Source: Cryobacterium sp. PH31-AA6
GTDB lineage: Bacteria > Actinomycetota > Actinomycetes > Actinomycetales > Microbacteriaceae
Assembly: GCF_030063195.1 (NCBI RefSeq)
Contig: NZ_JASISS010000001.1
Location: forward strand, 124,001-188,000
Length of the DNA: 64,000 bases
Reading direction: 5' to 3'
Shown: positions 44,917-54,631 of the stretch, piece by piece
Layout of the letters: every line of letters starts with the position of its first letter
Position numbering within the stretch: the first letter of the stretch is position 1
Made by a program: the position numbers and the translations under genes
The notes under the pieces: model-generated
Databases searched by the model: none
The model's input: only the letters and a program-made list of their open reading frames with translations
Told to the model about the DNA's origin: nothing

Positions 44917-47900
44917 GTGAAACCACTCAAGGATTCCGCCTTCTCAAAGCCGGCCAGGCCGGCGAAGCCGGGGATCGACGGCCCGATCGACGACACGATC
45001 CTGAAACTCGGACGCTTCCTGCGCCGCGGCAAGGCCTCGCCCGACCTGCGCTCGGTCTTCCTTACGGGCGGCCGGGACGCCGACACGTTCTACCGTGACC
45101 GCTGGACCCATGACAAGGAGGTGCGGTCCACCCACGGCGTGAACTGCACCGGCTCCTGCTCCTGGAAGGTGTACGTCAAGGACGGCATCATCACCTGGGA
45201 GACCCAGCAGACCGACTACCCCACCGTCGGCCCCGACTCTCCCGAATACGAACCGCGCGGCTGCCCGCGGGGCGCCGCCTTCAGCTGGTACACCTACTCA
45301 CCCACCCGGGTGAAGTACCCGTACGTGCGCGGGGTGCTGCTCGACCTCTACCGCGCGGCGAAGGCCCGCACCGGCGACCCGGTGCTCGCCTGGGCCGAAG
45401 TCACGGGTGACCCGGAGAGTGCGCGTGCCTACAAGAGCGCCCGCGGCAAGGGTGGCCTGGTGCGGGCCAGCTGGGATGAGGCGGCCGAGATCGTCGCCGC
45501 GGCGCACGTGCACACCATCAGGAAGTACGGTCCGGACCGCATCGCCGGATTCTCGCCCATTCCCGCCATGTCGATCGTGTCGCAGGGGGTGGGCAACCGG
45601 TTCATCTCCATGCTCGGCGGCACCATGCTCTCCTTCTACGATTGGTACGCCGACCTGCCCGTCGCGTCCCCGCAGGTGTTCGGCGATCAGACCGACGTGC
45701 CGGAGTCGGCCGACTGGTGGAACTCGTCCTACCTGATCATGTGGGGGTCCAACGTGCCGGTCACCCGAACCCCCGACGCGCACTTCATGGTCGAGGCCCG
45801 CTACCGGGGACAGAAGGTCATCACCGTCTCACCCGACTACGCCGACAACTCCAAGTTCGCCGACGAATGGCTGGCCGTGCACCCCGGCACCGACGGTGCG
45901 CTCGCGCTGGCCATGGGTCACGTCGTGCTCAGGGAGTTCCTGGTCGACCGGCGCACCCCCCGCTTCGTCGACTACATGAAGCGCTACAGCGACTCCGCCT
46001 ATCTGATCAGCCTGACCAAGCGCGGCGACGCCTGGGTGCCCGGCAAGTTCGTCACCGCGGATGCCCTGCCCGGCATGGCCGCGACCGTCTCGAGCGCGGC
46101 GTTCAAGCCCGTGCTCCTCGACCAGGACGGCCAGGTCGTCGTGCCAGGCGGCTCGATCGGCCACCGATTCTCCGAGGCCGACGTCGGCAAGTGGAACCTC
46201 GACCTCGAGGGTGTCGACCCGCTCCTGTCGATCGCGGATGCCCCCGACTACGACCAGGCATCCGTCGCCATCGACATGCCCAGGTTCGATCTGGCACCCG
46301 AGACCGACGAGGTCGGCGAGCAGCACGCGGGAGGCGCGGGCATCATCCGTCGCGGCGTACCCGTGCGGATGGTGGCCGGCCAACTGGTCACGACCGTGTT
46401 CGACCTGCTGCTCGCCCAGTACGGCGTGGGCCGCCCCGGCCTGCCCGGCGTCTGGCCGACCGGGTACGACGACGCCTCCTCGCCCGGCACCCCCGCCTGG
46501 CAGGAAGCGATCACCTCGGTGCCGAGGCAGGCCGCCGAACGGATCGGCCGGGAGTTCGCCCAGAACGCCGAGGACTCCGGCGGCCGCTCGATGATCCTGA
46601 TGGGAGCGGGCACCAACCACTGGTTCCACTCCGACACCATCTACCGCGCGTTCCTCGCCCTGACCACCATGACCGGGTGCCAGGGCGTCAACGGCGGCGG
46701 CTGGGCGCACTACGTCGGCCAGGAGAAGGTGCGCCCGCTCACCGGCTACGGCCAGTACGCCTTCGGACTGGACTGGGTGCGACCGCCCCGCCAGATGATC
46801 GGCACCGGCTTCTTCTACCTCGCCACCGACCAGTGGCGCTACGACGGTCTCTCCGCCGACACCCTGTCCAGCCCCCTCGGCGCCGGATCCTTCACGGGCC
46901 GCACCACCGCGGACTGCCTGGTCGAATCGACCAAGCGCGGCTGGATGCCCGGGTATCCCACCTTCAACCGCAACTCGCTCGACCTCGTCGACGACGCGGT
47001 CGCCGCCGGTGTCGACCCGGCCCAGTACGTCGTCGAGTCCCTCGGCGACGGCACCCTCGAATACGCGGTGGAGGACCCCGACGCCCCGGAGAACTTCCCC
47101 CGGGTGCTCGTGGTCTGGCGGGCCAACGTGATCGGCTCCTCCGGCAAGGGCAACGAATACTTCCTCAAGCACCTGCTCGGCACCACGAGCGCCGTGCGGG
47201 CGCCGGAGTCGCCGCCGGAGAAGCGACCCAAGACCATGAAGTGGCACGAGACCGCCCCTGAGGGCAAGCTCGACCTGATGGTCACCAGCGACTTCCGGAT
47301 GACGTCGACCACCATCTTCAGCGACGTGGTGCTGCCGCCGGCCACCTGGTACGAGAAGAACGACCTCTCGACGACGGACATGCATCCGTTCATCCACTCG
47401 TTCAACCCGGCGATCACCCCGCCGTGGCAGGCCAAGACCGACTTCGATATCTTCCACATCCTCGCCGAGAAGATTTCCGAGATGTCGGTCGACCACCTCG
47501 GGGTGCGCCAGGACCTCGTCGCCGTGCCGTTGCTGCACGACACCCCGGATGCGATGAGCGCCCCACACGGCATCGTCGAATACGACCAGGTGCTGGTGCC
47601 CGGCGTCACCATGCCCAAGCTCGTCGTGGTCGAACGCGACTACCCGGCCTTCGCGGCCCGGCTCGGCGCACTGGGCCCGCTCACCGAGAAGCTTGGCATG
47701 GTCACCAAGGGCGTCAAGTTCAACCCCGACGTCGAGGTTGCCTACCTTGCCAAGAAGAACGGGCTAGTGGAGAGCGGCCCCGCCGCGGGCCGGCCACAGC
47801 TGAAGACCGCCATCCAGGCCTGCGAAATGGTGCTGGCGCTGTCCGGCACGACCAACGGTCGCCTCGGCACCCAGGGATTCCGGCAGATGGAGGAGCGCAC

Positions 47901-48696
47901 GGGCATGAAACTGGCGCACCTGGCCAGCGACAACGAGGGCAGACGGTTCTCCTACCCTGATGTTCAGGGTGCGCCGGTCCCGGTGCTCACCTCACCGGAA
48001 TGGTCGGGCAGCGAGCACGGCGGCCGCCGTTACAGCGCGTTCACGATCAACGTGGAGCACCTCAAGCCCTGGCACACCCTGACCGGGCGGCAACACTTCT
48101 ACCTCGACCACGACTGGATGATCGAGCTGGGGGAGACCCTGCCGATCTTCCGGCCGCCGCTGGACATGCACCGCCTGTTCGACGATTCGATCGTCGGGTC
48201 CACCGCGGCGACCGGGGCGACCGGCTCGAAGGGTCGGGCCGAGGTGGCCGTGCGCTACCTCACTCCGCACTCGAAGTGGTCGATCCACTCCGAATACCAG
48301 GACAATCTGATGATGCTCTCGCTGTCCCGCGGCGGCCCCACCATCTGGATGTCCCCGCTCGACGCCGACAAGATCGGCGTGCGCGACAACGAGTGGATCG
48401 AGTCCTACAACCGCAACGGTGTCGTCGTCGCCAGGGCGATCGTCTCGCACCGGATGCCGGAGGGCACCGTGTACATGTACCACGCGAAGGATCGCACGAT
48501 CAACGTGCCGATCGCGGAGACCAGCGGCATGCGCGGTGGCACGAATAACTCGCTCACCCGGATCCTGCTCAAGCCCAGCCACCTGATCGGCGGCTACGCC
48601 CAGCTGTCCTTCGCCTTCAACTACCTCGGCCCGACCGGGAACCAACGCGACGAGGTCACCGTGATCCGTCGACGCAGCCAGGAGGTTGAGTACTAA
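44917..48696 (+). CDS. narG: respiratory nitrate reductase alpha subunit NarG
   Basis: The start is the GTG at 44917, seven bases after AAGGGG, giving 1259 residues (E. coli NarG has 1247). The FS0 [4Fe-4S] ligands are His73, Cys77, Cys81 and Cys116 in STHGVNCTGSCSW and RGCPRGA. The molybdenum-ligand Asp region FYDWYADLPVASPQVFGDQTDVPESADWWNS is present, as are conserved GGGWAHYVGQEKVRP and HSKWSIHSEYQDN. It reduces nitrate to nitrite on the cytoplasmic side using a bis-MGD cofactor. The absence of a twin-arginine signal fits NarG rather than a periplasmic or archaeal-type enzyme. Confidence 0.97.
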   Translation: MKPLKDSAFSKPARPAKPGIDGPIDDTILKLGRFLRRGKASPDLRSVFLTGGRDADTFYRDRWTHDKEVRSTHGVNCTGSCSWKVYVKDGIITWETQQTDYPTVGPDSPEYEPRGCPRGAAFSWYTYSPTRVKYPYVRGVLLDLYRAAKARTGDPVLAWAEVTGDPESARAYKSARGKGGLVRASWDEAAEIVAAAHVHTIRKYGPDRIAGFSPIPAMSIVSQGVGNRFISMLGGTMLSFYDWYADLPVASPQVFGDQTDVPESADWWNSSYLIMWGSNVPVTRTPDAHFMVEARYRGQKVITVSPDYADNSKFADEWLAVHPGTDGALALAMGHVVLREFLVDRRTPRFVDYMKRYSDSAYLISLTKRGDAWVPGKFVTADALPGMAATVSSAAFKPVLLDQDGQVVVPGGSIGHRFSEADVGKWNLDLEGVDPLLSIADAPDYDQASVAIDMPRFDLAPETDEVGEQHAGGAGIIRRGVPVRMVAGQLVTTVFDLLLAQYGVGRPGLPGVWPTGYDDASSPGTPAWQEAITSVPRQAAERIGREFAQNAEDSGGRSMILMGAGTNHWFHSDTIYRAFLALTTMTGCQGVNGGGWAHYVGQEKVRPLTGYGQYAFGLDWVRPPRQMIGTGFFYLATDQWRYDGLSADTLSSPLGAGSFTGRTTADCLVESTKRGWMPGYPTFNRNSLDLVDDAVAAGVDPAQYVVESLGDGTLEYAVEDPDAPENFPRVLVVWRANVIGSSGKGNEYFLKHLLGTTSAVRAPESPPEKRPKTMKWHETAPEGKLDLMVTSDFRMTSTTIFSDVVLPPATWYEKNDLSTTDMHPFIHSFNPAITPPWQAKTDFDIFHILAEKISEMSVDHLGVRQDLVAVPLLHDTPDAMSAPHGIVEYDQVLVPGVTMPKLVVVERDYPAFAARLGALGPLTEKLGMVTKGVKFNPDVEVAYLAKKNGLVESGPAAGRPQLKTAIQACEMVLALSGTTNGRLGTQGFRQMEERTGMKLAHLASDNEGRRFSYPDVQGAPVPVLTSPEWSGSEHGGRRYSAFTINVEHLKPWHTLTGRQHFYLDHDWMIELGETLPIFRPPLDMHRLFDDSIVGSTAATGATGSKGRAEVAVRYLTPHSKWSIHSEYQDNLMMLSLSRGGPTIWMSPLDADKIGVRDNEWIESYNRNGVVVARAIVSHRMPEGTVYMYHAKDRTINVPIAETSGMRGGTNNSLTRILLKPSHLIGGYAQLSFAFNYLGPTGNQRDEVTVIRRRSQEVEY

Positions 48697-50364
48697 ATGC
48701 GCGTTATGGCTCAAATGTCGATGATCATGAATCTCGACAAGTGCATCGGCTGCCACACCTGTTCCGTCACCTGCAAACAGGTCTGGACCAACCGCACCGG
48801 CGTCGAATACGTCTGGTTCAACAACGTGGAGACCAAGCCGGGCGTCGGCTACCCGCGCCGCTATGAGGACCAGGAGAAGTGGAAGGGCGGCTGGATCCGC
48901 AACAAGCGCGGCCGGCTGAAACTGCGCTCCGGCGGCCGGCTCAAGCGCCTGGCCACCATCTTCAACAACCCGGACCTGCCCGTGATCGACGACTACTACG
49001 AGCCGTGGACCTACGACTACGACATGCTCACCAAGGCCCCGCTCAGCACGGAGAGTCCCGTCGCCCGGCCCAAGTCGCTGCTCACCGGCAAGAACATGGA
49101 CATCAAGTGGTCCGGCAACTGGGACGACAACCTGGGCGGCTCGCAGGAGACCGCGGCCGACGACCCCATCCTCGCCACCATGAGCGAGCACGTGAAGATG
49201 GAGTTCGAGAACACCTTCATGTTCTACCTGCCGCGCATCTGCGAGCACTGCCTCAACCCCGCCTGCGTCGCGGCCTGCCCGTCCGGCGCCATGTACAAGC
49301 GCGAGGAGGACGGCATCGTCCTCGTCGACGAGGACGGCTGCCGTGGCTGGCGGATGTGCGTCTCGGCCTGCCCGTACAAGAAGGTCTACTTCAACCACAA
49401 GACCGGCAAGGCGGAGAAGTGCACGCTCTGCTATCCGCTGATCGAGCAGGGTAAACCCACCATCTGCTCGGAGACCTGCGTCGGCCGGCTGCGCTACCTC
49501 GGCCTGATGCTCTACGACGCCGATGCGGTCCTGGCGGCGGCCAGTATCGAGAACGACCAGGATCTGCTCGACGCGCAACGCGGAGTGTTCCTCGACCCGT
49601 TCGACCCGGCGGTCATCGCCGCGGCGAAGGCCGAGGGGATGGAAGACGACTGGATCCTCGCGGCCCAGAACAGCCCCATCTACAAGCTCATCTCCGAGTA
49701 CAAGGTGGCCCTGCCGCTGCATCCGGAATACCGCACCATGCCCATGGTCTGGTACATCCCGCCGCTGTCCCCGGTGGTCGACGTCATCTCGACCACGAAC
49801 AACGACGGGGAGGATGCGCGCACCCTCTTCGCCGCCATCGACAAGCTCCGGATTCCGGTCGAGTACCTCGCCGGCCTGTTCTCCGCCGGCGACGTCGTGC
49901 CCGTCGAGTCCTCGCTGCGCAAGCTCGCCGCCATGCGCTCGTACATGCGCGACATCAACCTGGGTCGCGACCGCGACGAGTCGATCCCTGAGGCGGTCGG
50001 CATGACCGGCACCGAGATCGAGGCGATGTACCGTTTGCTGGCGATCGCCAAGTACGAGGATCGCTATGTGATCCCCAAGGCGCACGTCGAAACGGCTCGT
50101 GACCTGGAAGAACTGGCCTGCTCGCTCGACACCGACGGCGGGCCCGGTATGGGGGGACCCACCGCATCCACCGCGTCCGGGCCATCCGGGAAGACTCCGG
50201 GCATGCCCCTGAACGGAACGGTCGACAACTACAACGAGATGGTCGGCAAGGGCGGGGAACGCACCAAACCGACGACGCCCGGCCGGGTCAACCTGCTCAA
50301 CTGGACCGGCGGAGGCGTGCCGGATGGCATGTTCCCGCCCAAGGCAACCGGGGGCCCGGCATGA
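48697..50364 (+). CDS. narH: nitrate reductase beta subunit NarH
   Basis: The ATG immediately follows the narG TAA. The 555-residue protein has four ferredoxin-like clusters: CIGCHTCSVTCKQVW near the N terminus, CEHCLNPACVAACPSGAMYKR and CRGWRMCVSACPYKKVYFN, where a Trp replaces one Cys and gives the [3Fe-4S] site typical of NarH. The fourth is KCTLCYPLIEQGKPTICSETC. It passes electrons from NarI to NarG. The tail is Gly/Pro-rich and about 40 residues longer than in E. coli. Its stop overlaps narJ. Confidence 0.97.
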   Translation: MRVMAQMSMIMNLDKCIGCHTCSVTCKQVWTNRTGVEYVWFNNVETKPGVGYPRRYEDQEKWKGGWIRNKRGRLKLRSGGRLKRLATIFNNPDLPVIDDYYEPWTYDYDMLTKAPLSTESPVARPKSLLTGKNMDIKWSGNWDDNLGGSQETAADDPILATMSEHVKMEFENTFMFYLPRICEHCLNPACVAACPSGAMYKREEDGIVLVDEDGCRGWRMCVSACPYKKVYFNHKTGKAEKCTLCYPLIEQGKPTICSETCVGRLRYLGLMLYDADAVLAAASIENDQDLLDAQRGVFLDPFDPAVIAAAKAEGMEDDWILAAQNSPIYKLISEYKVALPLHPEYRTMPMVWYIPPLSPVVDVISTTNNDGEDARTLFAAIDKLRIPVEYLAGLFSAGDVVPVESSLRKLAAMRSYMRDINLGRDRDESIPEAVGMTGTEIEAMYRLLAIAKYEDRYVIPKAHVETARDLEELACSLDTDGGPGMGGPTASTASGPSGKTPGMPLNGTVDNYNEMVGKGGERTKPTTPGRVNLLNWTGGGVPDGMFPPKATGGPA

Positions 50365-51053
50365 GGCTCCCAGGGCTCCCGCCGCGCCGGGTGAATGCCC
50401 TCGCGCTGTCCGCCGAAGACGGCCGGATGGCGCACATGGCGGCATCCATTCTGCTCGACTACCCCACCGAGGAGCGCCGGGCGCGGTTCACGGCCGTTGC
50501 CGCGTCGGTGGCGTTGTTGCCGGACCCGCTCCGGAACGCGTTCGGCGCGTTTCTGGCCGCGGCGGAGGCGATGAGCCAGCAGGAGCTGGAGATCCATTTC
50601 ACGGCGACCTTCGACCTCAAACGCAAGTGCTGCCCGTACCTCAGCTACTACGCCGCGGGCGACACCCGGCGTCGGGGGATGGCGCTCGTGCGTTTCGTGG
50701 AGGCCTACCGCGCTGCGGGATGGGAGGTTGCGGCGGACGAGTTGCCCGACTACCTGCCGATGGTGCTCGAATTCTCCGCGCTCAGCGACTCGCCGATCGC
50801 GCAGGAACTCCTCGCCGCGCACCGGGACGGAATCGAGGTGCTCCGCACCGCCCTCGAGGCCGTGCCGAGCCCGTACGCGCACGTCGTGGAGGCGGTGTCC
50901 CTGTCGCTCCCGGCGATCGACGAGGAGACCCGCCAGCGCTACCTCAACCTCGTCAACGAGGGGCCGCCGACCGAGACGGTCGGCATGACCTTCCTCGGCA
51001 ATCTCAAACCGTTCTCGCCGTCCGGCGTTTCCAGTGAGGACCTCAGGGTATGA
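50361..51053 (+). CDS. narJ: nitrate reductase assembly chaperone NarJ
   Basis: The 230-residue protein overlaps narH by four bases and narI by four. It has the NarJ/TorD-family helical sequence with ASILLDYPTEERRARF, the substrate-binding-like ELEIHFTATFDLKRKCCPYLSYYAAGDTRRRG and LPDYLPMVLEF. NarJ inserts the molybdenum cofactor into NarG and is not part of the final enzyme. The first 25 residues are variable; an alternative start near the ATG of MAHMAASILL is possible. Confidence 0.94.
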   Translation: MRLPGLPPRRVNALALSAEDGRMAHMAASILLDYPTEERRARFTAVAASVALLPDPLRNAFGAFLAAAEAMSQQELEIHFTATFDLKRKCCPYLSYYAAGDTRRRGMALVRFVEAYRAAGWEVAADELPDYLPMVLEFSALSDSPIAQELLAAHRDGIEVLRTALEAVPSPYAHVVEAVSLSLPAIDEETRQRYLNLVNEGPPTETVGMTFLGNLKPFSPSGVSSEDLRV

Positions 51054-51823
51054 ATCCGATCGACTTCCTGCTCTGGGTGGCGTTCCCCTATGCGGCCATG
51101 GCGGTTTTCGTCGTGGGCCACATTCTCCGCTACCGGCACGACCAGTTCGGTTGGACCTCCCGGTCGAGCCAGACCTACGAGAACCGGTTGCTCCGGTGGG
51201 GATCGCCGATGTTCCATTACGGCATCCTGATGGTGCTCGGCGGACACGTCGTCGGGCTGCTGGTGCCCAAGGAGTGGCTGGAGTTCTTCGGCGTCACCGA
51301 GCAGATTTACCACATCGGTGCCACCTGGCTCGGCAGCGTGGCGGCCGCGCTCACCCTGGCCGGCCTGGCCATCCTGATCTATCGCCGCCGGCTGAACTCG
51401 CGGGTGCTGCTGGCCACCACGGTGATGGACAAGGTCATGTACCTGCTGCTGGGGGCGACCCTGGCCTTCGGGACGACCGCCACGGTGCTCTTCCAGGTGC
51501 TGGGTGCCGGCTACGACTATCGGGGCACGATCTCGCCGTGGGTGCGCGGGCTGCTCTTCGCCCAGCCCGATCCGTCGCTGATGAGCGACGTGCCCTTCTT
51601 CTTCCAGTTGCACGTGTTGACCGCGACCCTTCTGTTCCTGCTCTGGCCCTTCACCCGGCTCGTGCACGTGTTCTCCGCGCCGCTGGCGTACTTCGTGCGG
51701 CCGTACATCGTCTACCGGTCGCGTGACGCGCACCGCGGTTCGGGATCCCGCAAGCCTCGACGCGGCTGGGAGAAGAGCGAGCTGCCCGGGAGCGCCGGGA
51801 ACCGCCAGGACACCCACCGGTAG
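51050..51823 (+). CDS. narI: nitrate reductase gamma subunit NarI
   Basis: The 257-residue membrane protein has five helices and the haem b histidines of NarI: FVVGHILRYRHDQFGW in helix 2, MFHYGILMVLGGHVVGLL and FQLHVLTATLLFLLWPFTRLVHVFSAPL. The final FVRPYIVYRSR matches the family C terminus. NarI oxidises quinol and sends electrons via two haems b to NarH. The start overlaps narJ. After its stop, 153 bases precede the next gene and contain no obvious element. Confidence 0.96.
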   Translation: MNPIDFLLWVAFPYAAMAVFVVGHILRYRHDQFGWTSRSSQTYENRLLRWGSPMFHYGILMVLGGHVVGLLVPKEWLEFFGVTEQIYHIGATWLGSVAAALTLAGLAILIYRRRLNSRVLLATTVMDKVMYLLLGATLAFGTTATVLFQVLGAGYDYRGTISPWVRGLLFAQPDPSLMSDVPFFFQLHVLTATLLFLLWPFTRLVHVFSAPLAYFVRPYIVYRSRDAHRGSGSRKPRRGWEKSELPGSAGNRQDTHR

Positions 51824-51976
51824 TCGCCCGCCTCGTCGCTGCCGGATTCACCGGGTCGCGGAGGCGGGTGCCCTCCCGACAGGGCAGGCTGCCCTGTGTG
51901 GACCGCCGGGGCGAGAATGCCTAGCATGAGGGTGGCGGGTACCGCACGGCGTCTGCCCGGTAACCCTGGGAGACTC

Positions 51977-52456
51977 ATGTTCGACACATTTTTCGGCCTG
52001 CCCGCGCACCCCCTGATCGTGCACGCGACCGAGGTCATCGTCCCCGCCGCGGCGGTGATCGTCGTCCTCGCGGCGCTGTGGCCGCGTTTCCGCCGCTGGG
52101 CGGGGCTGCTGCCGCTCGGCCTGGCAGTGGCGGCCCTCGTTCTCGTGCCGCTCTCCGAGCAGTCGGGGGAGAGTCTCCAGGAACGGGTTCCGGAGTCGAG
52201 CCTGGTCGAGACGCACGTGGAGCTCGCCGAGGGGCTGCTGCCCTGGGTCATCGGCCTGGTCGTCGTCGCCGCCGTGCTGTTCTGGTGGAACCACCGGGAA
52301 CGCGCGGAGCGCCGTGCGCCCCGCTGGATCGCCATCGCCCTGATCGCGGCCGCGCTCCTCGCCGGGACGGGAACGAGCGTGCAGGCCATCCGGATCGGTC
52401 ACAGTGGTGCCGCCGCCGTCTGGTCCACCACCGTCACCACCCCCTCCGGAGACTGA
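51977..52456 (+). CDS. DUF2231-type membrane protein
   Basis: The start is the ATG at 51977, four bases after GGGAGA; the frame is open upstream. The 159-residue protein has four hydrophobic helices and the family-like opening FDTFFGLPAHPLIVHATEVIVPAA, with a His pair in the first helix and THVELAEGLLPW later. DUF2231 proteins are of unknown function and sometimes accompany haem or redox genes. It follows narI on the same strand. Confidence 0.78.
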   Translation: MFDTFFGLPAHPLIVHATEVIVPAAAVIVVLAALWPRFRRWAGLLPLGLAVAALVLVPLSEQSGESLQERVPESSLVETHVELAEGLLPWVIGLVVVAAVLFWWNHRERAERRAPRWIAIALIAAALLAGTGTSVQAIRIGHSGAAAVWSTTVTTPSGD

Positions 52457-52471
52457 CCCTCCCCTGAACCA

Positions 52472-52532
52472 CGCGAAAGTGCAGTTTTCGCCCCTTCAGG
52501 TCGCCTGAAGGGGCAAAAACTGCACTCTCGCG
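52472..52532. terminator. 29-bp-arm inverted repeat, bidirectional terminator; dispersed element copy 1
   Basis: Arms at 52472-52500 and 52504-52532 match at 27 of 29 positions around a TCG loop. It sits between convergent genes, so it can end transcription from both sides. Its outer portion (CGCGAAAGTGCA and CTCTCGCG) recurs at 54029-54089, marking a dispersed repeat family. Confidence 0.8.
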
Positions 52533-52557
52533 GGCAGGATGCGCGGGGTCGGGGTGG

Positions 52558-53883
52558 TCAGCCGGGGAAGGGGGCGCCCGGACGGGCGTAGTAGTGCCAG
52601 GCGAGGGCGGTGCAGAAGACGCAGAAGACGGCGCAGCCGATGAAAAACGCGGTCGGGCTGATGGCCGTGAGTGAGATCCCCACGATGAACGGTCCGAAGG
52701 CGGCGATGGCGGAGGTCCAGGCGATGGCGCCGCCGGCCTGGCGCTTCGGGAAGATCATCGGCATCTGCTTGAACGTGCCGGCGTTGGCCATGCCGGAGAA
52801 GAAGAAGATCACGATCATCCCGGTCAGGAATCCCCAGAACTCCTCCACCCTGGTCGGGTTCAGGAAGAACGCGGTGAAGACCGTGCCGGTCACCATCCCG
52901 ACGCCGCCGATGAAGGTGAAGATCGCCCCGCCCCAGCGGTCGCAGCCCGGTCCGCTCGCGGCGCGCACCAGGGCGCCGACGACCGGGCCGATGAAGGCGA
53001 AGGCCAGCGGATTCGGGGCATCCGGGAAGTCCCCGTAGACGTTGAGGATGATCAGGCCCATCTGCGCGGCCAGGCCGCTGTACGCGCCGAAGCTCATCAG
53101 GTAGATCGCGGTCATGATCCAGGTGTGCTTGATCCGGAAGATGTCCATCTGCTCGCGGAAGTTCGCCTTGACTGGCACCCGGCGCAGGTAAATCATCGCC
53201 AGCACGGTGCCGAGGAGCGCCCAGGGGATGAGGACCAGGCCGCCGTTGTGCAGCCAGACCAGGTCGCCCCTTGCGCTGCTCTGCGGGGTGAGCGCGGCGG
53301 TGCCGAGCAGGCCGAAGCCGACCACCCAGGGGAGCAGGAGCTGGATCAGTCCGATGCCGAAGTTGCCGAGGCCGGCCTGCAGGCCGAGGGCCGTGCCGGC
53401 GAGGCGCTTCGGAAAGAAATAGCTCGTCGAGGCCATGAAACCGGAGAAGGTTCCGCCGCCGATGCCCGCCGCGAAGGCGAGGGAGAGCAGCACCCAGTAC
53501 GGGGTGGACGTGTCCCTGGCCGCGATGGTCCAGCCCAGCATGGGCAGCACCAGCATGGCCGAGGACATGGCGACGAGGGCGCGGGTGCCCATGATCGGGG
53601 GGAGGAACATGAAGACCAGGCGCAGCAGGCCGCCGGCCAGGCCGGGCAGGGCGACGAGCCAGTACAGCTGCGCCGGCGCCAGGGAGTAGCCGATGTCGTT
53701 GAGGCGGGGGGCGATCGCGCTGACCAGGTACCAGGCGGCGAAGCTGAGCGTGAGGACGTAGGTGGTGATCCACAGGGTGCGCCAGGCCAGCCGGGAGTCC
53801 CAGGTTTCTTCATGCTCCGGATCCCAGTTCGACAGGTCCGGATTGAGCTGCGTGGACACGGGCGGTGAAGAGGCGACTGACAT
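52558..53883 (-). CDS. narK: nitrate/nitrite transporter NarK
   Basis: The 441-residue major facilitator protein has twelve helices. The first NarK signature region appears as GGGTFSGFMASTSYFFPKRLAGTALGLQAGLGNFGIGL, and the second as MANAGTFKQMPMIFPKRQAGGAIAWTSAIAAFGPFIVG. These Gly-rich segments line the anion path. An N-terminal soluble tail (WDPEHEETWDSRLAWRTLW) is typical of actinobacterial NarK. It imports nitrate and/or exports nitrite for NarGHI. It is transcribed opposite to narGHJI and toward it. Confidence 0.95.
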   Translation of the reverse strand: MSVASSPPVSTQLNPDLSNWDPEHEETWDSRLAWRTLWITTYVLTLSFAAWYLVSAIAPRLNDIGYSLAPAQLYWLVALPGLAGGLLRLVFMFLPPIMGTRALVAMSSAMLVLPMLGWTIAARDTSTPYWVLLSLAFAAGIGGGTFSGFMASTSYFFPKRLAGTALGLQAGLGNFGIGLIQLLLPWVVGFGLLGTAALTPQSSARGDLVWLHNGGLVLIPWALLGTVLAMIYLRRVPVKANFREQMDIFRIKHTWIMTAIYLMSFGAYSGLAAQMGLIILNVYGDFPDAPNPLAFAFIGPVVGALVRAASGPGCDRWGGAIFTFIGGVGMVTGTVFTAFFLNPTRVEEFWGFLTGMIVIFFFSGMANAGTFKQMPMIFPKRQAGGAIAWTSAIAAFGPFIVGISLTAISPTAFFIGCAVFCVFCTALAWHYYARPGAPFPG

Positions 53884-54028
53884 ATGCTTCCTTGGCCTGG
53901 GCGTATGGTCGGGCGCCGACGGCCCGCGTAACTACCACCCTGACCGTGCACGCGCGCGGCGACAACGCGGGAACACCGTGAAAAATCACCATTTCCCCGG
54001 CAGCGGGGGCTCGGGCGGGTTCACCGCC

Positions 54029-54089
54029 CGCGAAAGTGCACTTTTCGCCCCCTCGGCTCGGCGATAGGGGCGTAAAGTGCACTCTCGCG
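54029..54089. terminator. inverted repeat after moaD; dispersed element copy 2
   Basis: CGCGAAAGTGCACTTTTCGC (54029-54048) pairs with the reverse of GCGTAAAGTGCACTCTCGCG (54070-54089) with few mismatches. It lies 16 bases beyond the moaD stop on the minus strand and can terminate the moa-mob-moe operon. It resembles the hairpin at 52472-52532 but has different inner bases with compensating changes. Confidence 0.65.
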
Positions 54090-54104
54090 GTGGGGGTGGG
54101 GGCT

Positions 54105-54344
54105 TCAGCCGCCGGCGAAGGGCGGGAGGACGTCGACGGTGTCGGTCGGGGTGAGGGCGACCGCGTCATCCGTCGCCCGGGTGCCGTTGACCAGGAGCGA
54201 ACAGAGCCCGAGGATGCGGTCAAACTCGGCGCCGAAGCGGACCGTGAGCTCCGAGCGCAATTCGCCGATCGTGCCGGCGTCGATCGCGGCCCCGTCGGCG
54301 GCGGCGGCCTCGGCGGCGGCGGCGAAAAACCGCACCGTGGCCAT
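54105..54344 (-). CDS. moaD: molybdopterin synthase small subunit MoaD
   Basis: The 79-residue ubiquitin-like protein has VRFFAAAAEAAA at its N terminus, SLLVNGTRATDDAVALTPTDTVDVLPPFAGG at its end and the terminal Gly-Gly that becomes thiocarboxylated. MoaD donates sulfur to MoaE-bound precursor Z. Its start overlaps the DUF6457 gene by one base. The activating enzyme is probably the MoeZ encoded at 57221-58432. Confidence 0.94.
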   Translation of the reverse strand: MATVRFFAAAAEAAAADGAAIDAGTIGELRSELTVRFGAEFDRILGLCSLLVNGTRATDDAVALTPTDTVDVLPPFAGG

Positions 54345-54631
54345 CAGCGCCCGGCCTGCGGGTGGTCGTCGGCCCAGCTGAGGGCGAGTCCGGTCGCCAG
54401 GGCGGCGGCCCGTTCGATGTCCGCCGCGGTGCCGCCGTTCCGGGCGGCAGCGAGCCCGACCAGGAAGGTGCTCAAGGGGGCGGCCGGCCTGGCCACCCCG
54501 TGGGCGACGTCACGAGCCACGTCGAGCAGTCGGCCGACGGGGATGTCGGCCGGGTCGAGGTCGAGGGCGGCGGCGAGGGCGGCCAGCCAATCGTCGAGGG
54601 CTTCCGGGGGAAGCGGGGCCTGGCTGCTCAT
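54344..54631 (-). CDS. DUF6457-type small protein
   Basis: The 95-residue protein has a helical pattern with LDDWLAALAAALDLDPADIPVGRLLDVARDVAHGV and TFLVGLAAARNGG, and ends near LSWADDHPQ. This matches the small actinobacterial DUF6457 proteins often encoded beside mobA or moaD. The function is unknown. It lies between the mobA-like gene and moaD with overlapping ends, so a role in cofactor assembly is likely by context only. Confidence 0.7.
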   Translation of the reverse strand: MSSQAPLPPEALDDWLAALAAALDLDPADIPVGRLLDVARDVAHGVARPAAPLSTFLVGLAAARNGGTAADIERAAALATGLALSWADDHPQAGR

